A stretch of 64,000 nucleotides of DNA from Rhodospirillales bacterium Ga0074136 (GCA_001464375.1 LNEW01000078.1:1-64000); one strand, 5' to 3'; positions 1 through 10,081 are shown, numbered from the stretch's first letter. Notes: generated from the letters alone by a model not told the origin. Numbers and translations are program-made.

Positions 1-1202
1 CGCTGATCGCGTTGCAGCAGCGCGAGAGTCTCGGGCCGTTCAGCCAGGATGACGACCTGCGGCGCATCCCCGTTGCGTTCGACACTGATCTCCACGCGGC
101 CCAGCTCGCCGGGTTCGAGCGTGACGGTGATGCGCCCGGCGCCGCCAATCGCCACCGCGACCACCGCCGGCACAACCTGGCGCGCCGGCGCGGATGGCGG
201 TGGCGCGCGGGGCGGGTCAGGCACGGCGGCCTCGGCCGGCTTGGCCGCGGCGTCGATCGGGGATGCCATGCGCGGGTCGGGCATGGCCTGGGCGGGCGCG
301 GGCGCTGCCGGATCGAGACCGCGTCGGGGGTCGATGCCGGCGAGGGGGGCATCGCCGGCGGGCAAGGGCGACGATGTCGTGGCATCGACGCGCGGCAGCG
401 CGTCGAGCGGGCCCTGGAGCGCGGGCGGCTCGCTGTCGACGGCGATGCGCGGGGCGGTGTTCGTGCCGAGGGTTTCGCCGGCACGCGGCCGGGGCGCCAG
501 GTTCGGCAACCGCCCGGTCGGTTCTGCCGGGGCCATGCCTTGCGGCGCCCCTGTCCCGCCCGACGATCCGACGGCCGCGGCCGTGCCGGTGGGCTGTTCG
601 ATGGAGGCCTGGTCTGGGCCGGCGACGCGGCGCTGCGTCGGCTCCCGCGGTGCCAACCCCGCGCCGTCGGGGGCGATCGTGGCGAACGCGGGTGCCGGCA
701 CGACGCCTTCACCGACGCAGGCCGGCGTATCGTCGCCCTCCGGCGGCTGCGTTTCGGCGCGGGCGCCGTCCGCGGCGCAGGCATCGAAGGGGCACTGCGA
801 CGTGTCGTCGGTCGGCGGCCCGGGCCCGGTGGTGCCGGGCAGCGTGTCGGGCAGGGTGGGCGGCACGATCCGGGGGGCGTCGGCGGCCTCTCCGGTCGGC
901 TGCGGCATGGGCGCGAGGCCGGCGGCGTTGGCCGCAGGTATCGGCGGCGCCGGGTCAGGCGCAGCAGCACCGTCCGGTGGCGAGGCCAGGGCCATCGCCG
1001 ATGCCGGGGCCGGCGCGACCGCCCCTGGCGCCAGCAGGCCGGGCGCGATGCGCGTCGCGCCCTGACCCGGCGGAGGAACCAGCGCCGCGCCGCAGGCCTG
1101 CGCCAGCGTCGCGGCGAAGTCACCATCGGGCGCCGGCGGGACGGCGGCGATGCCGCCTTGCGGCGTGGCCTGGGCGGGCAAGGCGCTGGCGGCAATATCC
1201 AT
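1..1202 (-). CDS. fliK: Flagellar hook-length control protein FliK (partial, runs off the left edge)
   Basis: Reverse strand reads MDIAASALPAQATPQGGIAAVPPAPDGDFAATLAQA... from 1202 through a Pro/Ala-rich region to GGAGRITVTLEPGELGRVEISVERNGDAPQVVILAERPETLALLQRDQR, the FliK C-terminal LEPxxLGRVEV motif. Absent from the ORF track because it has no stop in the window. Confidence 0.8.
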   Translation of the reverse strand, partial: MDIAASALPAQATPQGGIAAVPPAPDGDFAATLAQACGAALVPPPGQGATRIAPGLLAPGAVAPAPASAMALASPPDGAAAPDPAPPIPAANAAGLAPMPQPTGEAADAPRIVPPTLPDTLPGTTGPGPPTDDTSQCPFDACAADGARAETQPPEGDDTPACVGEGVVPAPAFATIAPDGAGLAPREPTQRRVAGPDQASIEQPTGTAAAVGSSGGTGAPQGMAPAEPTGRLPNLAPRPRAGETLGTNTAPRIAVDSEPPALQGPLDALPRVDATTSSPLPAGDAPLAGIDPRRGLDPAAPAPAQAMPDPRMASPIDAAAKPAEAAVPDPPRAPPPSAPARQVVPAVVAVAIGGAGRITVTLEPGELGRVEISVERNGDAPQVVILAERPETLALLQRDQ

Positions 1203-1258
1203 GGGCCAGAGCCCTCCTGCAGCGATCACGATGCGGCGTCGCGCGCCGTGCCCGGCGA

Positions 1259-1349
1259 GTGGCGGGCCAGCGCGTCCTGGCAAGCGTCGGGCCAGCGCGT
1301 CCCGGCAGGCGTCGGGCCGGCGCGTCCCGACAAGCGTCGGGCCGGTGTG
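1259..1349. repeat. 25-bp tandem repeat, about 3.6 copies (GCGTCGGGCCAGCGCGTCCCGGCAG)
   Basis: Units at 1259-1283, 1284-1308, 1309-1333 and partial from 1334, between divergent fliK and flgE. Confidence 0.8.
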
Positions 1350-1529
1350 ATGCCGCCCGGGGGCGCTTGCGGCACGGCAGTATCTGCCGCGCGCCGGCAG
1401 GCTTCTGCCGAGCGGCGGCAAGGCGGACCGGGCAATCGGCCCAGCGGTGCTGGCATGGCGCGTGCGTTGTCGCACGGGAGACCTGGTGGCAGCGCCGCGC
1501 CACCACCCGCCCCCGCCACGGAGAGCCCG

Positions 1530-2822
1530 ATGTCCCTGTTCGGTTCCATGACCACCGCGATCAGCGGCCTGACGGCCCAGGCGCGCGCGCTCGGCCATGT
1601 CTCGGACAATGTCGCCAACAGCCAGACGGTCGGCTTCAAGCGCACCGACACCAATTTCGTGTCGTTCCTGACCGACAGCACGCTGGTGGTGCACCGGCCC
1701 GGTTCGGTCGTGGCGCGGCCCGACTACACCAACACCGTTCAGGGCACGATCGAGCAATCCGAAAGCCCGCTGGCGCTGGCCATCGCCGGGCAGGGCTTCT
1801 TCTCCGTCGCGCTGCCCACCGGCACGGCGAATGGCCAGACCACCTTCGACGAACGCCAGTTCTTCACCCGCGGCGGCGACTTCCAGATGGACCGCAACGG
1901 CTACATGGTGAATGGCGCAGGATATTTCCTGCAGGGCTGGAACGTCGATGCCGCCGGCGAGCCTGACCGCACGCAGATCCAGCCGATCCGCGTCAGCGAA
2001 CTGGTGTTCAACCCGATCTCGACCGGCGCGATCGAACTGTCGGCCAACCTGCCGGCGGGCGGCACGGACCCGGTCACCACCACGCTCAATGTCTATGACA
2101 GCCTGGGCACGCTGCAGCCGATGACGCTGACCTGGACGCCCGGTGTCGCCAATGTCTGGACGCTGGACATCGCGGCGGCCGGGGCGGGCGGGTCGCTCGG
2201 CACCATTGATGTGAATTTCGGCCAGGCTGCCACGACCCCGGTGGCCGATGGCACGATCGGCGAATTCGCCAACGGCACCGGCACGCTGACCGGCGCGGCG
2301 GCGACCCTGGGCGACCCGGCGCTGATCTCCTTCACCGCGGATTTCGGGCAGGGGCCGCAGGCAATGATCCTGAACGTCGGCGCCTTCGGCGCGGCGCGCG
2401 GCGTCACGCAATATGCCGGGGATGAATACGAACTGCGCAACCTGGCGCAGGACGGCGTGCCGCTCGGCGCCTATTCCTCGACCACCGTGCGCGAGAACGG
2501 CGATGTCGCCATCAACTACGACAATGGCCAGGCGCGGGTGATCGCGCGGGTGCCGATCACGACCTTCAACGCGCCGGACATGCTGCAGCGGCTCGATGGC
2601 CAGGCCTTCATGCGCACCCTGGAGAGCGGCGAGGCCCGGACCTCGGACCCGGCATCGAACGGGGCGGGGCGCCTCGCGGTCGGGTCGGTCGAACGATCCA
2701 ACGTCGACATCGCGGCGGAGTTCTCGAAGCTGATCGTGGCGCAGCGCGCCTACACGGCGAATACCCGCATCGTCACGGCGTCGGATGAGATGCTGCAGGA
2801 CACGATCAACATGCGCCGCTGA
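1530..2822 (+). CDS. flgE: Flagellar hook protein FlgE
   Basis: MSLFGSMTTAISGLTAQARALGHVSDNVANSQTVGFKRTDTNFVSF... ending SNVDIAAEFSKLIVAQRAYTANTRIVTASDEMLQDTINMRR; real start is inside the long ORF 12..2822. Confidence 0.92.
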   Translation: MSLFGSMTTAISGLTAQARALGHVSDNVANSQTVGFKRTDTNFVSFLTDSTLVVHRPGSVVARPDYTNTVQGTIEQSESPLALAIAGQGFFSVALPTGTANGQTTFDERQFFTRGGDFQMDRNGYMVNGAGYFLQGWNVDAAGEPDRTQIQPIRVSELVFNPISTGAIELSANLPAGGTDPVTTTLNVYDSLGTLQPMTLTWTPGVANVWTLDIAAAGAGGSLGTIDVNFGQAATTPVADGTIGEFANGTGTLTGAAATLGDPALISFTADFGQGPQAMILNVGAFGAARGVTQYAGDEYELRNLAQDGVPLGAYSSTTVRENGDVAINYDNGQARVIARVPITTFNAPDMLQRLDGQAFMRTLESGEARTSDPASNGAGRLAVGSVERSNVDIAAEFSKLIVAQRAYTANTRIVTASDEMLQDTINMRR

Positions 2823-2925
2823 CGTGCCGAGATGCCGCTCCGTGGTGGCCGACATGCGCCACTGACGCGGCGAATTGCCGCTCCGCGGTGGCCAACATGC
2901 GCCGCCGACGCGGCGAGAAACGGCT
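2808..2925 (+). repeat. 43-bp tandem repeat, about 2.6 copies, starting in the last flgE codons
   Basis: AACATGCGCCGCTGACGTGCCGAGATGCCGCTCCGTGGTGGCC (2808-2850), GACATGCGCCACTGACGCGGCGAATTGCCGCTCCGCGGTGGCC (2851-2893), partial third copy from 2894. Confidence 0.85.
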
Positions 2926-2965
2926 TCGCGTGCCGCTGATGCACACCGCTTAGGAACCGACCACC

Positions 2966-4495
2966 ATGGGCCTCGACGCCGCCCTCGCCATCGCCCGATC
3001 GGGGCTGCTGCACACGCAGCGCGCCCTGGCCGCCTCGGCCAACGACGTCGCCAATGCCGAGACGGCCGGCCACACCAAGAAGACCGTCGCCGCGCGCGCC
3101 GTGGTGATCGGCCAGGACGGCATCGGCGTGCGCAGCCTGGCGCCCTCGCGCGACGTCGACGAGGCGCTGGTCACCGAGCTCGACAGCCGCCGCGCCGCCG
3201 CGGCCGGCGCCGAGGTGCGCCTGCGCCTGCTGCAGGGTATCGAGACGGCGCACGGCAATCCCGAGAACGGCGATGGCCTTGGCGACCTGACTGCCGCGCT
3301 GCGCACCGGCTTCGAGGATCTGCGCGCCGACCCGTCCGAGGCCGGCCGCCAGACCAGCGTGGTGATGGACGCGACGGCGCTCGCCACCCGGCTGAACGAG
3401 GTCTCTCGCGCCGTCGGCGATGCCCGCCAGCAGGCGCAGGATGGCGTGGTCACGGAGGTGTCGCGCATCAACGACACGCTGCGCCAGATCGCCGACCTTA
3501 CGCTGCGCATCCGCGACGAGATCGCGCTGACCGGCAGCGCGGCGGCGCTCGAGGACCGGCGCGACGCGGCCATCGCGACGCTGTCGGAATCGATCGAGGT
3601 GCGGGCCCTCAAGCGCGAGGATGGCGCCCTGGTGCTGGTGGCGCGCAACGGCGTGGTGTTGCCGCTCGACCCGCGGGCGGATGCCTTCACGACCGCCGAT
3701 GCCATGCTCGGGCCCTCCGCCTTCCACGGCGCCGGCGGGTCGATCCCGGGCATCATGCTGGGCGGGCAGGATGTGACCGGCGTGCTGTCGGGCGGGCGGC
3801 TCGCGGAATATGTCGCGCTGCGTGACCAGACCTTGCCGCGCTACCAGTCGGAGCTGGACCTGGCCGCGGCCAACATCGCCGCGCGCTTCGAAGGGCAGGG
3901 GCTGCGCCTGTTCACCGACGCCACCGGCGCGGTGCCCGACCCGTCCGTGCCCTATGCCGCCAGCACCATGATCGGCTTCGCCGGCACCATCCGGGTGAAC
4001 GCCGCGGTGGAAGCGAATCCCGCGCTGCTGCGCGACGGCACGCATGCGGTGGCGGGCGACCCCGCCGGACCGTCCGCCTTCACGCCCAACCCGTCCGGCG
4101 GGCCGGCAGCCTTCGTCACCATGCTCGACCGCGTGCTGGACTTCACCTTCGGGCCGCAGGCGCAGGCCAGTGTGGGCTGGGCGCCGATCGCCACCGGCGG
4201 ACTCGGGCCGGATGGCACGCTCGCCTCGCCCTTCGGCGCGCCGGCGACGCTCGAGGGCTACACGGCGCTGCTGACCGCCGCCCATACGGCGGACCGCAAT
4301 TCGGCCAGCGCTGCGCTCGCGAGTGCCGAGGCCATGAAGCAGGGGCTTGAAGCCCGCTTCAGCCAACGATCGGGCGTCGATGTCGATACCGAGATGGCGG
4401 CGATGGTCACGCTGCAGAATGCCTACGCGGCGAATGCGCGGGTGATGAGCACGGTGCAGGCGATGTGGGACGCGCTGCTGGGCGCGGTGAGGTGA
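2966..4495 (+). CDS. flgK: Flagellar hook-associated protein FlgK
   Basis: N-term MGLDAALAIARSGLLHTQRALAASANDVANAETAGHTKKTV and C-term EMAAMVTLQNAYAANARVMSTVQAMWDALLGAVR. Confidence 0.9.
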   Translation: MGLDAALAIARSGLLHTQRALAASANDVANAETAGHTKKTVAARAVVIGQDGIGVRSLAPSRDVDEALVTELDSRRAAAAGAEVRLRLLQGIETAHGNPENGDGLGDLTAALRTGFEDLRADPSEAGRQTSVVMDATALATRLNEVSRAVGDARQQAQDGVVTEVSRINDTLRQIADLTLRIRDEIALTGSAAALEDRRDAAIATLSESIEVRALKREDGALVLVARNGVVLPLDPRADAFTTADAMLGPSAFHGAGGSIPGIMLGGQDVTGVLSGGRLAEYVALRDQTLPRYQSELDLAAANIAARFEGQGLRLFTDATGAVPDPSVPYAASTMIGFAGTIRVNAAVEANPALLRDGTHAVAGDPAGPSAFTPNPSGGPAAFVTMLDRVLDFTFGPQAQASVGWAPIATGGLGPDGTLASPFGAPATLEGYTALLTAAHTADRNSASAALASAEAMKQGLEARFSQRSGVDVDTEMAAMVTLQNAYAANARVMSTVQAMWDALLGAVR

Positions 4496-4499
4496 GGCG

Positions 4500-5564
4500 A
4501 TGAGCGGCATCGGATCCATTGGGCGACTGGACAGCGGCGCTGCGGCGCTGCGCGCGAAGCTCGATGTGCTGACGCGCCAGGTCTCGGATGGCCGGAAGGG
4601 TCCGGGCTATGGCGACATCGCGCCCGAGGCGCGCCGCGCGGTCGACCTGCGCGCCGACATCGCGCGGCGCGAAGCCTGGCAGGGCACCATCGACCGCACG
4701 CTGGCGCGCACCGAGGTGACGCAGGATGCGCTGGGCCGCATCTCGGACATCGCGACGCAGTTCTACACGGAAGCCATCCGCATGGACGGCACCAGCGGCG
4801 TGCGCATCTCGGCCGTGGCCGCGCAGGCGCGCGCCGCGATGGAGGAAGTGGCGAACCTGCTGAACGAGCGCTACGCCGGCGACTACATCTTCGGCGGCAC
4901 CGACAGCGCCAACCCGCCCGTGCCGGACCCGCGCAGCATCGCCACCAGCGGCATGGCGACCGACATCGCCGCCGCCGTGGCCTCCCTGGGCGGCGGCAAC
5001 GCGGCCGCGGTGGTGGCGGCGACGCTGGCCGCCGCGCAATCGGACGCCACCGGCACCACGCCCTTCTCGGCCTTCCTGTCCGACCCCGCGCAGGGCCTGG
5101 GCGAAGCGCGCCGCGCCGTGCCGGCGGCCGATGGCGAACGCGTGGCCTATGGCGTGCTCGCCAACCGCAACGCGGCGGCCACCAGCGAGGGCGAGACCAC
5201 CGGGTCCTGGGCGCGCGACATCCTGCGCGGGCTCGCGGCCTTCGCCGCGCTGGACCCCGCGCAGGCGCAGCTGGGCACCGACTTCACCGACCTGGTGGCC
5301 AGCCTGCGCGATGGCATGCGCAGCGCGATCGATGCGCTGGGGGAGGAACGCGGCGCGCTGGGCGCCGTGGAACAGCGGCTGGAGGCCACGGCACGTCGCC
5401 ATGCCGAGGTGAACGTCGCGCTGACCGGCCAGGTCGCCGCCATCGAGGAAGTCGACATGGCCGAGACGATCAGCCGCCTGACGGCGACGCAGACGCAGCT
5501 CGAAGCGTCCTACCGCGCGATCTCGGTGACCTCGGGACTGACGCTGACGCGGTTTCTGTCGTGA
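4500..5564 (+). CDS. flgL: Flagellar hook-associated protein FlgL (flagellin-like)
   Basis: Flagellin-type N-terminus, NLLNERYAGDYIFGGTDSANPPV and C-terminal helix; directly follows flgK. Confidence 0.85.
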   Translation: MSGIGSIGRLDSGAAALRAKLDVLTRQVSDGRKGPGYGDIAPEARRAVDLRADIARREAWQGTIDRTLARTEVTQDALGRISDIATQFYTEAIRMDGTSGVRISAVAAQARAAMEEVANLLNERYAGDYIFGGTDSANPPVPDPRSIATSGMATDIAAAVASLGGGNAAAVVAATLAAAQSDATGTTPFSAFLSDPAQGLGEARRAVPAADGERVAYGVLANRNAAATSEGETTGSWARDILRGLAAFAALDPAQAQLGTDFTDLVASLRDGMRSAIDALGEERGALGAVEQRLEATARRHAEVNVALTGQVAAIEEVDMAETISRLTATQTQLEASYRAISVTSGLTLTRFLS

Positions 5565-5713
5565 TCGGGGCGCGCGGATTCAGCCTCCCTTAACCGCGGC
5601 CACGGCATCCTGCCCTCGACACCGCAAGACGCGGCGCGCAACCCGGCCCCTGCATCGGTCAAGACCCATTGGTCGGGACCTGGGGGGCCATCGGATCCAG
5701 GGGAAGACCCCGT

Positions 5714-6541
5714 ATGTCTCTCAATTCCGTCAACACCAACATGGGCGCCATGGTGGCGCTGCAGTCCCTCAATCGCACGAACGAGGCACTGAACGTCACC
5801 CAGAAGCGCATCTCGACCGGCCTGCGCGTCAACGACGCGAAGGATGACGGTGCCGCCTTCGCGGTGGCGCAGTCGGTCCGTGCCGACGTCGCGGGCCTGT
5901 CCGCCGCCAACGAACAGCTGGGCGGCGTGAAGGGAATTCTCGACACCTCGCTGTCGGGCCTGACCAAGGTCTCCGAGACCATGGTCAAGGTGCGCGAGAC
6001 ACTGGTCCGCCTCGCCGACGACACGCTGAACGCCGACCAGCGCGCGCAGTATGAATCGCAGTACACCGCGCTGCAGACGCAGGTGACCAACTTCATCGAG
6101 GACGCCACCTACAACGGCCGCACGCTGCTCGCGACAGCCGCGCCGGGCGGCGACATCACCACCACCCGCAACGAGAGCGGCACGACCTACACCATCACGT
6201 CGGTGGACGGTGCGGGCACGCTGATCGTCGCGGCCGCCCCGACCGACGCGGCCGGCGCTCAGGCCGCCCTGGCCGATGGCGGCGACTTCGACACGGTGCA
6301 GACGGCGATCGGCAATGCACTGAATACCTTCGGCTCCGATGCCCGCTACATCGACAGCCAGATCTCCTACAACAAGGACAAGGCGGACTCCCTGGAAGCG
6401 GGCCTCGGCGCGCTGATCGACGCCGACCTGGCGAAGGAATCGGCTCGGCTGCAGTCGCTGCAGATCCGCCAGCAGCTCGGCACGCAGGCGCTGTCCATCG
6501 CCAACCAGGCGCCGCAGACCCTGCTCAGCCTGTTCCGCTGA
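5714..6541 (+). CDS. fliC: Flagellin
   Basis: MSLNSVNTNMGAMVALQSLNRTNEALNVTQKRISTGLRVNDAKDDGAAFAVAQ...; C-term LQIRQQLGTQALSIANQAPQTLLSLFR. Confidence 0.95.
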   Translation: MSLNSVNTNMGAMVALQSLNRTNEALNVTQKRISTGLRVNDAKDDGAAFAVAQSVRADVAGLSAANEQLGGVKGILDTSLSGLTKVSETMVKVRETLVRLADDTLNADQRAQYESQYTALQTQVTNFIEDATYNGRTLLATAAPGGDITTTRNESGTTYTITSVDGAGTLIVAAAPTDAAGAQAALADGGDFDTVQTAIGNALNTFGSDARYIDSQISYNKDKADSLEAGLGALIDADLAKESARLQSLQIRQQLGTQALSIANQAPQTLLSLFR

Positions 6542-6549
6542 TCTCCCGG

Positions 6550-6587
6550 ACGGCGCCGGCCCCCCGGCCGGCGCCGTATCTTTTCCA
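6550..6587 (+). terminator. Rho-independent terminator after the flagellin gene
   Basis: ACGGCGCCGGCC-CCCC-GGCCGGCGCCGT followed by ATCTTTTCC. Confidence 0.85.
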
Positions 6588-6605
6588 ACCCCCCGGGAGG
6601 ACAGG

Positions 6606-7034
6606 ATGTCCACGTTGGTGCTCGAACTCCGACAGGGCGACCTCATGGTCGTCAACGGCGCGCCGATCCGCTTCCGCAACCGCGCGCGGATCGAACTGAC
6701 GGCAAAGGCGCGCTTTCTTTTCGGCAAGCAGCTGATGACGCCGGAGGCGGCGAACAGCCCCGCGCGACGCATCTACTTCGCCTTGCAAACCGCCTACATC
6801 GGCGACGAGGATGAACGCGAGGCCGGCCTGTCCGTCGCGCGCCGCCTGATCGCCGATTTCCAAGCGGCCACCACCTCGACACTCGCGCGGGATCTGCTCG
6901 ACAGGGCGCTTTCGGCGGCTGAATCCGACGAATGCTACCAGGCGCTCAAGCTCACGCGCCGCGTCATGCGACATGAGGAGGTGGTGCTCGGCGTGGCACC
7001 CCCCTCGGCCCTGGCCGAGGAGGACGCGTCATGA
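6606..7034 (+). CDS. flbT: Flagellar biosynthesis repressor FlbT
   Basis: LVLELRQGDLMVVNGAPIRFRNRARIELTAKARFLFGKQLMTPEAANSPARRIYFALQTAYIG is FlbT-like; downstream of flagellin. Confidence 0.88.
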   Translation: MSTLVLELRQGDLMVVNGAPIRFRNRARIELTAKARFLFGKQLMTPEAANSPARRIYFALQTAYIGDEDEREAGLSVARRLIADFQAATTSTLARDLLDRALSAAESDECYQALKLTRRVMRHEEVVLGVAPPSALAEEDAS

Positions 7035-7378
7035 CCATGGCCGACATCGTGCGCGCCTATGGCGCCGCACGCGCGGCGCGCGACCCGCGCGAGCAGGAGG
7101 CGGACATCTTCCGCCGCGTCACCGGCGGGCTGCGCGCGGTGCAGCAGGACCTGGACGGCCCGGCGCGGGTGCGTGCCGTGGCCGACAACCGCCGGCTCTG
7201 GCTCGCGGTCGAATCCGCGCTGGCCGACCCCGCCAACCAGCTGCCGCAACAGATGCGCGCGGGGCTGATCTCGCTGGGCCGCTGCGTGCAGCGCGAGATG
7301 GACCTGGGCGATCCCGACATCGCCTTTCTCATCGAAGTGAACGAGCAGGTGGCGCAGGGCCTGGTCGCCCGCGGCTGA
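7031..7378 (+). CDS. flaF: Flagellar biosynthesis regulator FlaF
   Basis: Overlaps flbT by 4 nt; MADIVRAYGAARAARDPREQEADIFRRVTGGLRA...NRRLWLAVESALADPANQLPQQMRAGLISLGRCVQREM. Confidence 0.88.
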   Translation: MTMADIVRAYGAARAARDPREQEADIFRRVTGGLRAVQQDLDGPARVRAVADNRRLWLAVESALADPANQLPQQMRAGLISLGRCVQREMDLGDPDIAFLIEVNEQVAQGLVARG

Positions 7379-7475
7379 GCCGCTCCGGCCGCGTGCTGCA
7401 CCTTGCTGCCGAACTGCCCGCGCATTGTCATGCGGCGCCGTCGCGCGCGCTGCGGATGACGCGCTACGGGGCAGG

Positions 7476-7877
7476 TCACTGCGCCGCGGCAGGCTCCGGC
7501 TGCGCCGGCGCTGGTGCCGGCTCCGGCATGTCGGGCGCCGCCGGGACACTGACGCCCGGCGTCGGGCGCGCGACGACGCCGACCGGTACCGGCGCATCCG
7601 ACACGACCGCCGCACGATAGGCAGCGATCTGGCGCGGCGTGGGGATGGTGTTCGCCACGTCGCCGACCGCGTCGCGGAACTCGATCACGACCATGCCCAG
7701 GCTGCCATCAAGCCGCATGCGCGGATTCGGCGTGGCCGGGGCGGCCGGCGGCGGTGCGGCACCGGCATCGCGGTCGGGGCCGGCGGCGCGCGCGGGCGCG
7801 CGTGGCGGGTCGCTGGTGGATACGGGTCGAAGGGCGAGGTCGGGGGTCATGGCTGTTGCTCCCATCCCATCCTGCAA
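7476..7877 (-). CDS. Hypothetical protein with a FlaG-like core
   Basis: MRLDGSLGMVVIEFRDAVGDVANTIPTPRQIAAYR resembles the FlaG family; flanked by low-complexity Pro/Ala. Start may be 7850. Confidence 0.5.
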   Translation of the reverse strand: MQDGMGATAMTPDLALRPVSTSDPPRAPARAAGPDRDAGAAPPPAAPATPNPRMRLDGSLGMVVIEFRDAVGDVANTIPTPRQIAAYRAAVVSDAPVPVGVVARPTPGVSVPAAPDMPEPAPAPAQPEPAAAQ

Positions 7878-7986
7878 GACGAAGGTTAAGGAAGGGTGAC
7901 GCCGGCCATGCTCAGATGCGGCCGACGCGCGCCGTCAGGCCACATTTTGACCGCGTCGCCCCAAGCGGCGACGCTACTCCCCTCCC

Positions 7987-9048
7987 GTGCCCCATCCTCC
8001 ACCGCCTGCGCCCCCGCCCGATGCCTACCTGCGCACGCTGCTGCTCGCGGTGATGGCGGGCGCGCTGCTGAACGCGCTGGGGTTGCCGCTGGGCTGGATG
8101 GTCGGGGCCATGCTGGCGACGGCCTACCTCGGATGGCGGGAGGCGGCGGCGGTGCCGCGCGCCGTGCATCCGGTCGGGCTGATGGTCCTGGGGCTCGGTC
8201 TGGGGCAGAGCTTCACGCCGGCAGTGCTCGGCGCGGTGTCCGGCGCGCTGCCGGCCATCCTGGCGGGCGGGACCCTGTCGATCCTGGCCGGGCTGGTGGT
8301 GGCACCGTTGTACCGCCGCATCGCCGGGAGCGATGCGCGCACCGCCTATTACGCATCGGTGCCCGGCGGCATCGTCACCATGGCCGTGCTGGCGGAACGC
8401 GCGGGTGCGTTGGTCCCGGCCGTGACGGTGGCGCAGACGCTGCGCATGGCCACCGTGGTGCTGGTCTTCCCGCCGCTGGTCGCGGTCTTTGCCGAGGGCG
8501 GGCGGGACGCCGCCTTCAGCGCAGCGTTGCCCCCCTTCGCCTGGGGCGGGCTGGCGCTGTTGCTGGTGGGCGGGGCGGCCGTGGCGGCCGCGGGCATGTG
8601 GGCCGGCCTTGCGAATGCGGCGATGCTCGCACCCTGCCTGCTGGCGATGCTGCTGTCCGGCACCGGCACGCTGCCGTCCTCGGTGCCGCGCTGGCTGGTG
8701 GATGCGGCCCAGGTGGCGATGGGGGCGAGCCTGGGCCTGCGCCTGACGCCGCGCGCCCTGGCCGGGGGGCCGCGGCGCCATGCGGTGGCGGGCCTCGCCT
8801 CGGCGCTGGCGATCTCGGCCCTGCTGGCGCTGCTCGGCCTGGCGCTGGGCTGGATGGCGGGGTTGCCGCCGGTGGCGGTCATGCTCGGCATGGCGCCGGG
8901 CGGCATGCCGGAGATGGCGATCACCGCCAAGGCGCTGGACCTCGCGGTGCCGCTGGTGCTCGGCTTCCACCTGGTGCGGATGGTGCTGTGCAACCTGCTG
9001 GTCGGGCCGATCTGGCGGCTTGCGGGATTGTTCGGCGCGGCGCGATGA
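7987..9048 (+). CDS. AbrB family membrane protein (putative ammonia monooxygenase, COG3180-like)
   Basis: Two-fold repeated GLPLGWMVGAMLATAYLG / GLALGWMAGLPPVAVMLGMAPGGMPEMAITAKAL; GTG start. Confidence 0.75.
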   Translation: MPHPPPPAPPPDAYLRTLLLAVMAGALLNALGLPLGWMVGAMLATAYLGWREAAAVPRAVHPVGLMVLGLGLGQSFTPAVLGAVSGALPAILAGGTLSILAGLVVAPLYRRIAGSDARTAYYASVPGGIVTMAVLAERAGALVPAVTVAQTLRMATVVLVFPPLVAVFAEGGRDAAFSAALPPFAWGGLALLLVGGAAVAAAGMWAGLANAAMLAPCLLAMLLSGTGTLPSSVPRWLVDAAQVAMGASLGLRLTPRALAGGPRRHAVAGLASALAISALLALLGLALGWMAGLPPVAVMLGMAPGGMPEMAITAKALDLAVPLVLGFHLVRMVLCNLLVGPIWRLAGLFGAAR

Positions 9049-9127
9049 CCGGACGCCAAGCTCGACGTGCCGCAGGCGCAGCTCCCGGTGGTCTGACCGC
9101 CGGGTGGGGCCATGCCCGCCCCGGCGG

Positions 9128-9658
9128 CTATGCGTCGTAGGCGACCAGCGCCTCGAACGGCACATCGAGCCTGCTTCGCCCCCCCAGGAAGGTCAGTTCG
9201 ATCAGCGCGGCGGCGCAGGGCACCTCGGCCCCCGCCTGGCGCAGCAGGCTGATCCCGGCCGCCATGGTCCCGCCGGTCGCCAGCAGGTCGTCCAGCAGCA
9301 CCACGCGCTGGCCCTTCGCTACGGCATCGGCCTGCATCTCGATCCGGTCGGTGCCGTATTCCAGGGCGTAGTTCAGCCCGATGGTAAGCCCCGGCAGCTT
9401 GCGCGGCTTGCGCAGCATGATGAAACCGAGCCCGAGTTCGAGCGCGAGCGGCGCCGCCACCAGGAAGCCGCGGCTTTCGATTCCGGCCAGCACGTCGGGC
9501 TTGTGCGGGCGGATCGCCGCCGCCATGCGCGCCACCGCCGCGCGCCAGGCGGGGCCGTGCCGCAGCAGGGTCGAGATGTCGTAGAACAGGATGCCGGGCT
9601 TGGGGAAATCCGGGATCCCGCGGATATGCGCCTTCAGGTCGATGCTGTCGGTGGTCAC
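9128..9658 (-). CDS. apt: Adenine phosphoribosyltransferase
   Basis: [21 protein letters not shown]...[21 protein letters not shown]...[14 protein letters not shown] (PRPP motif). Confidence 0.95.
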   Translation of the reverse strand: MTTDSIDLKAHIRGIPDFPKPGILFYDISTLLRHGPAWRAAVARMAAAIRPHKPDVLAGIESRGFLVAAPLALELGLGFIMLRKPRKLPGLTIGLNYALEYGTDRIEMQADAVAKGQRVVLLDDLLATGGTMAAGISLLRQAGAEVPCAAALIELTFLGGRSRLDVPFEALVAYDA

Positions 9659-9875
9659 GGTGGGTGCTGCCGGTCCTGTTGAGGGGGGGCGCCGCGGCGG
9701 CGCGCCGGCTCATCGCTAGAACATTTTCAGGCCGGGCGGAATCGCCTGGCGGGTCGGAGACGGCAGGAAGCAGCCCGGGCCCTGATGCCAGCAGCGTGAA
9801 GGATCGCCCCTTCGGCTTGTCCATGTTCGCCCGTACCCCTTGGCGAAACGGCGCGGGCACGGCAGATGCGCAGGC

Positions 9876-10061
9876 ATGTCGCGTCCAGCCCTTGCCGCCA
9901 TCGCCGGGATTGCCGGCTTCATCGCCTATGTCGTCGTGGTCCTGATGCTGGCGGACCATGTCCGCGCGCTGCACTGGACCGTGGAAGCGCTGTTCTTCGC
10001 GGTGGCTGGGATCGCCTGGGTCTGGCCGGCGAAGCAGCTGCTGACCTGGGCGGTGCGATAG
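9876..10061 (+). CDS. DUF2842-like small membrane protein
   Basis: MSRPALAAIAGIAGFIAYVVVVLMLADHVRALHWTVEALFFAVAGIAWVWPAKQLLTWAVR. Confidence 0.65.
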   Translation: MSRPALAAIAGIAGFIAYVVVVLMLADHVRALHWTVEALFFAVAGIAWVWPAKQLLTWAVR

Positions 10062-10081
10062 GTGCGCGCCGCCGCCGCCAC

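Noticed and set aside
12-1529. Long + strand N-terminal extension of the flgE ORF (and other + ORFs over 1-1500)
   Set aside because: Low-complexity Arg/Gly translation with no signal; antisense to fliK; FlgE homology starts at MSLFGSM (1530).
5565-5713. Sigma-54-type promoter before flagellin
   Set aside because: No convincing GG-N10-GC (TGGCAC-N5-TTGCA) element found by eye.
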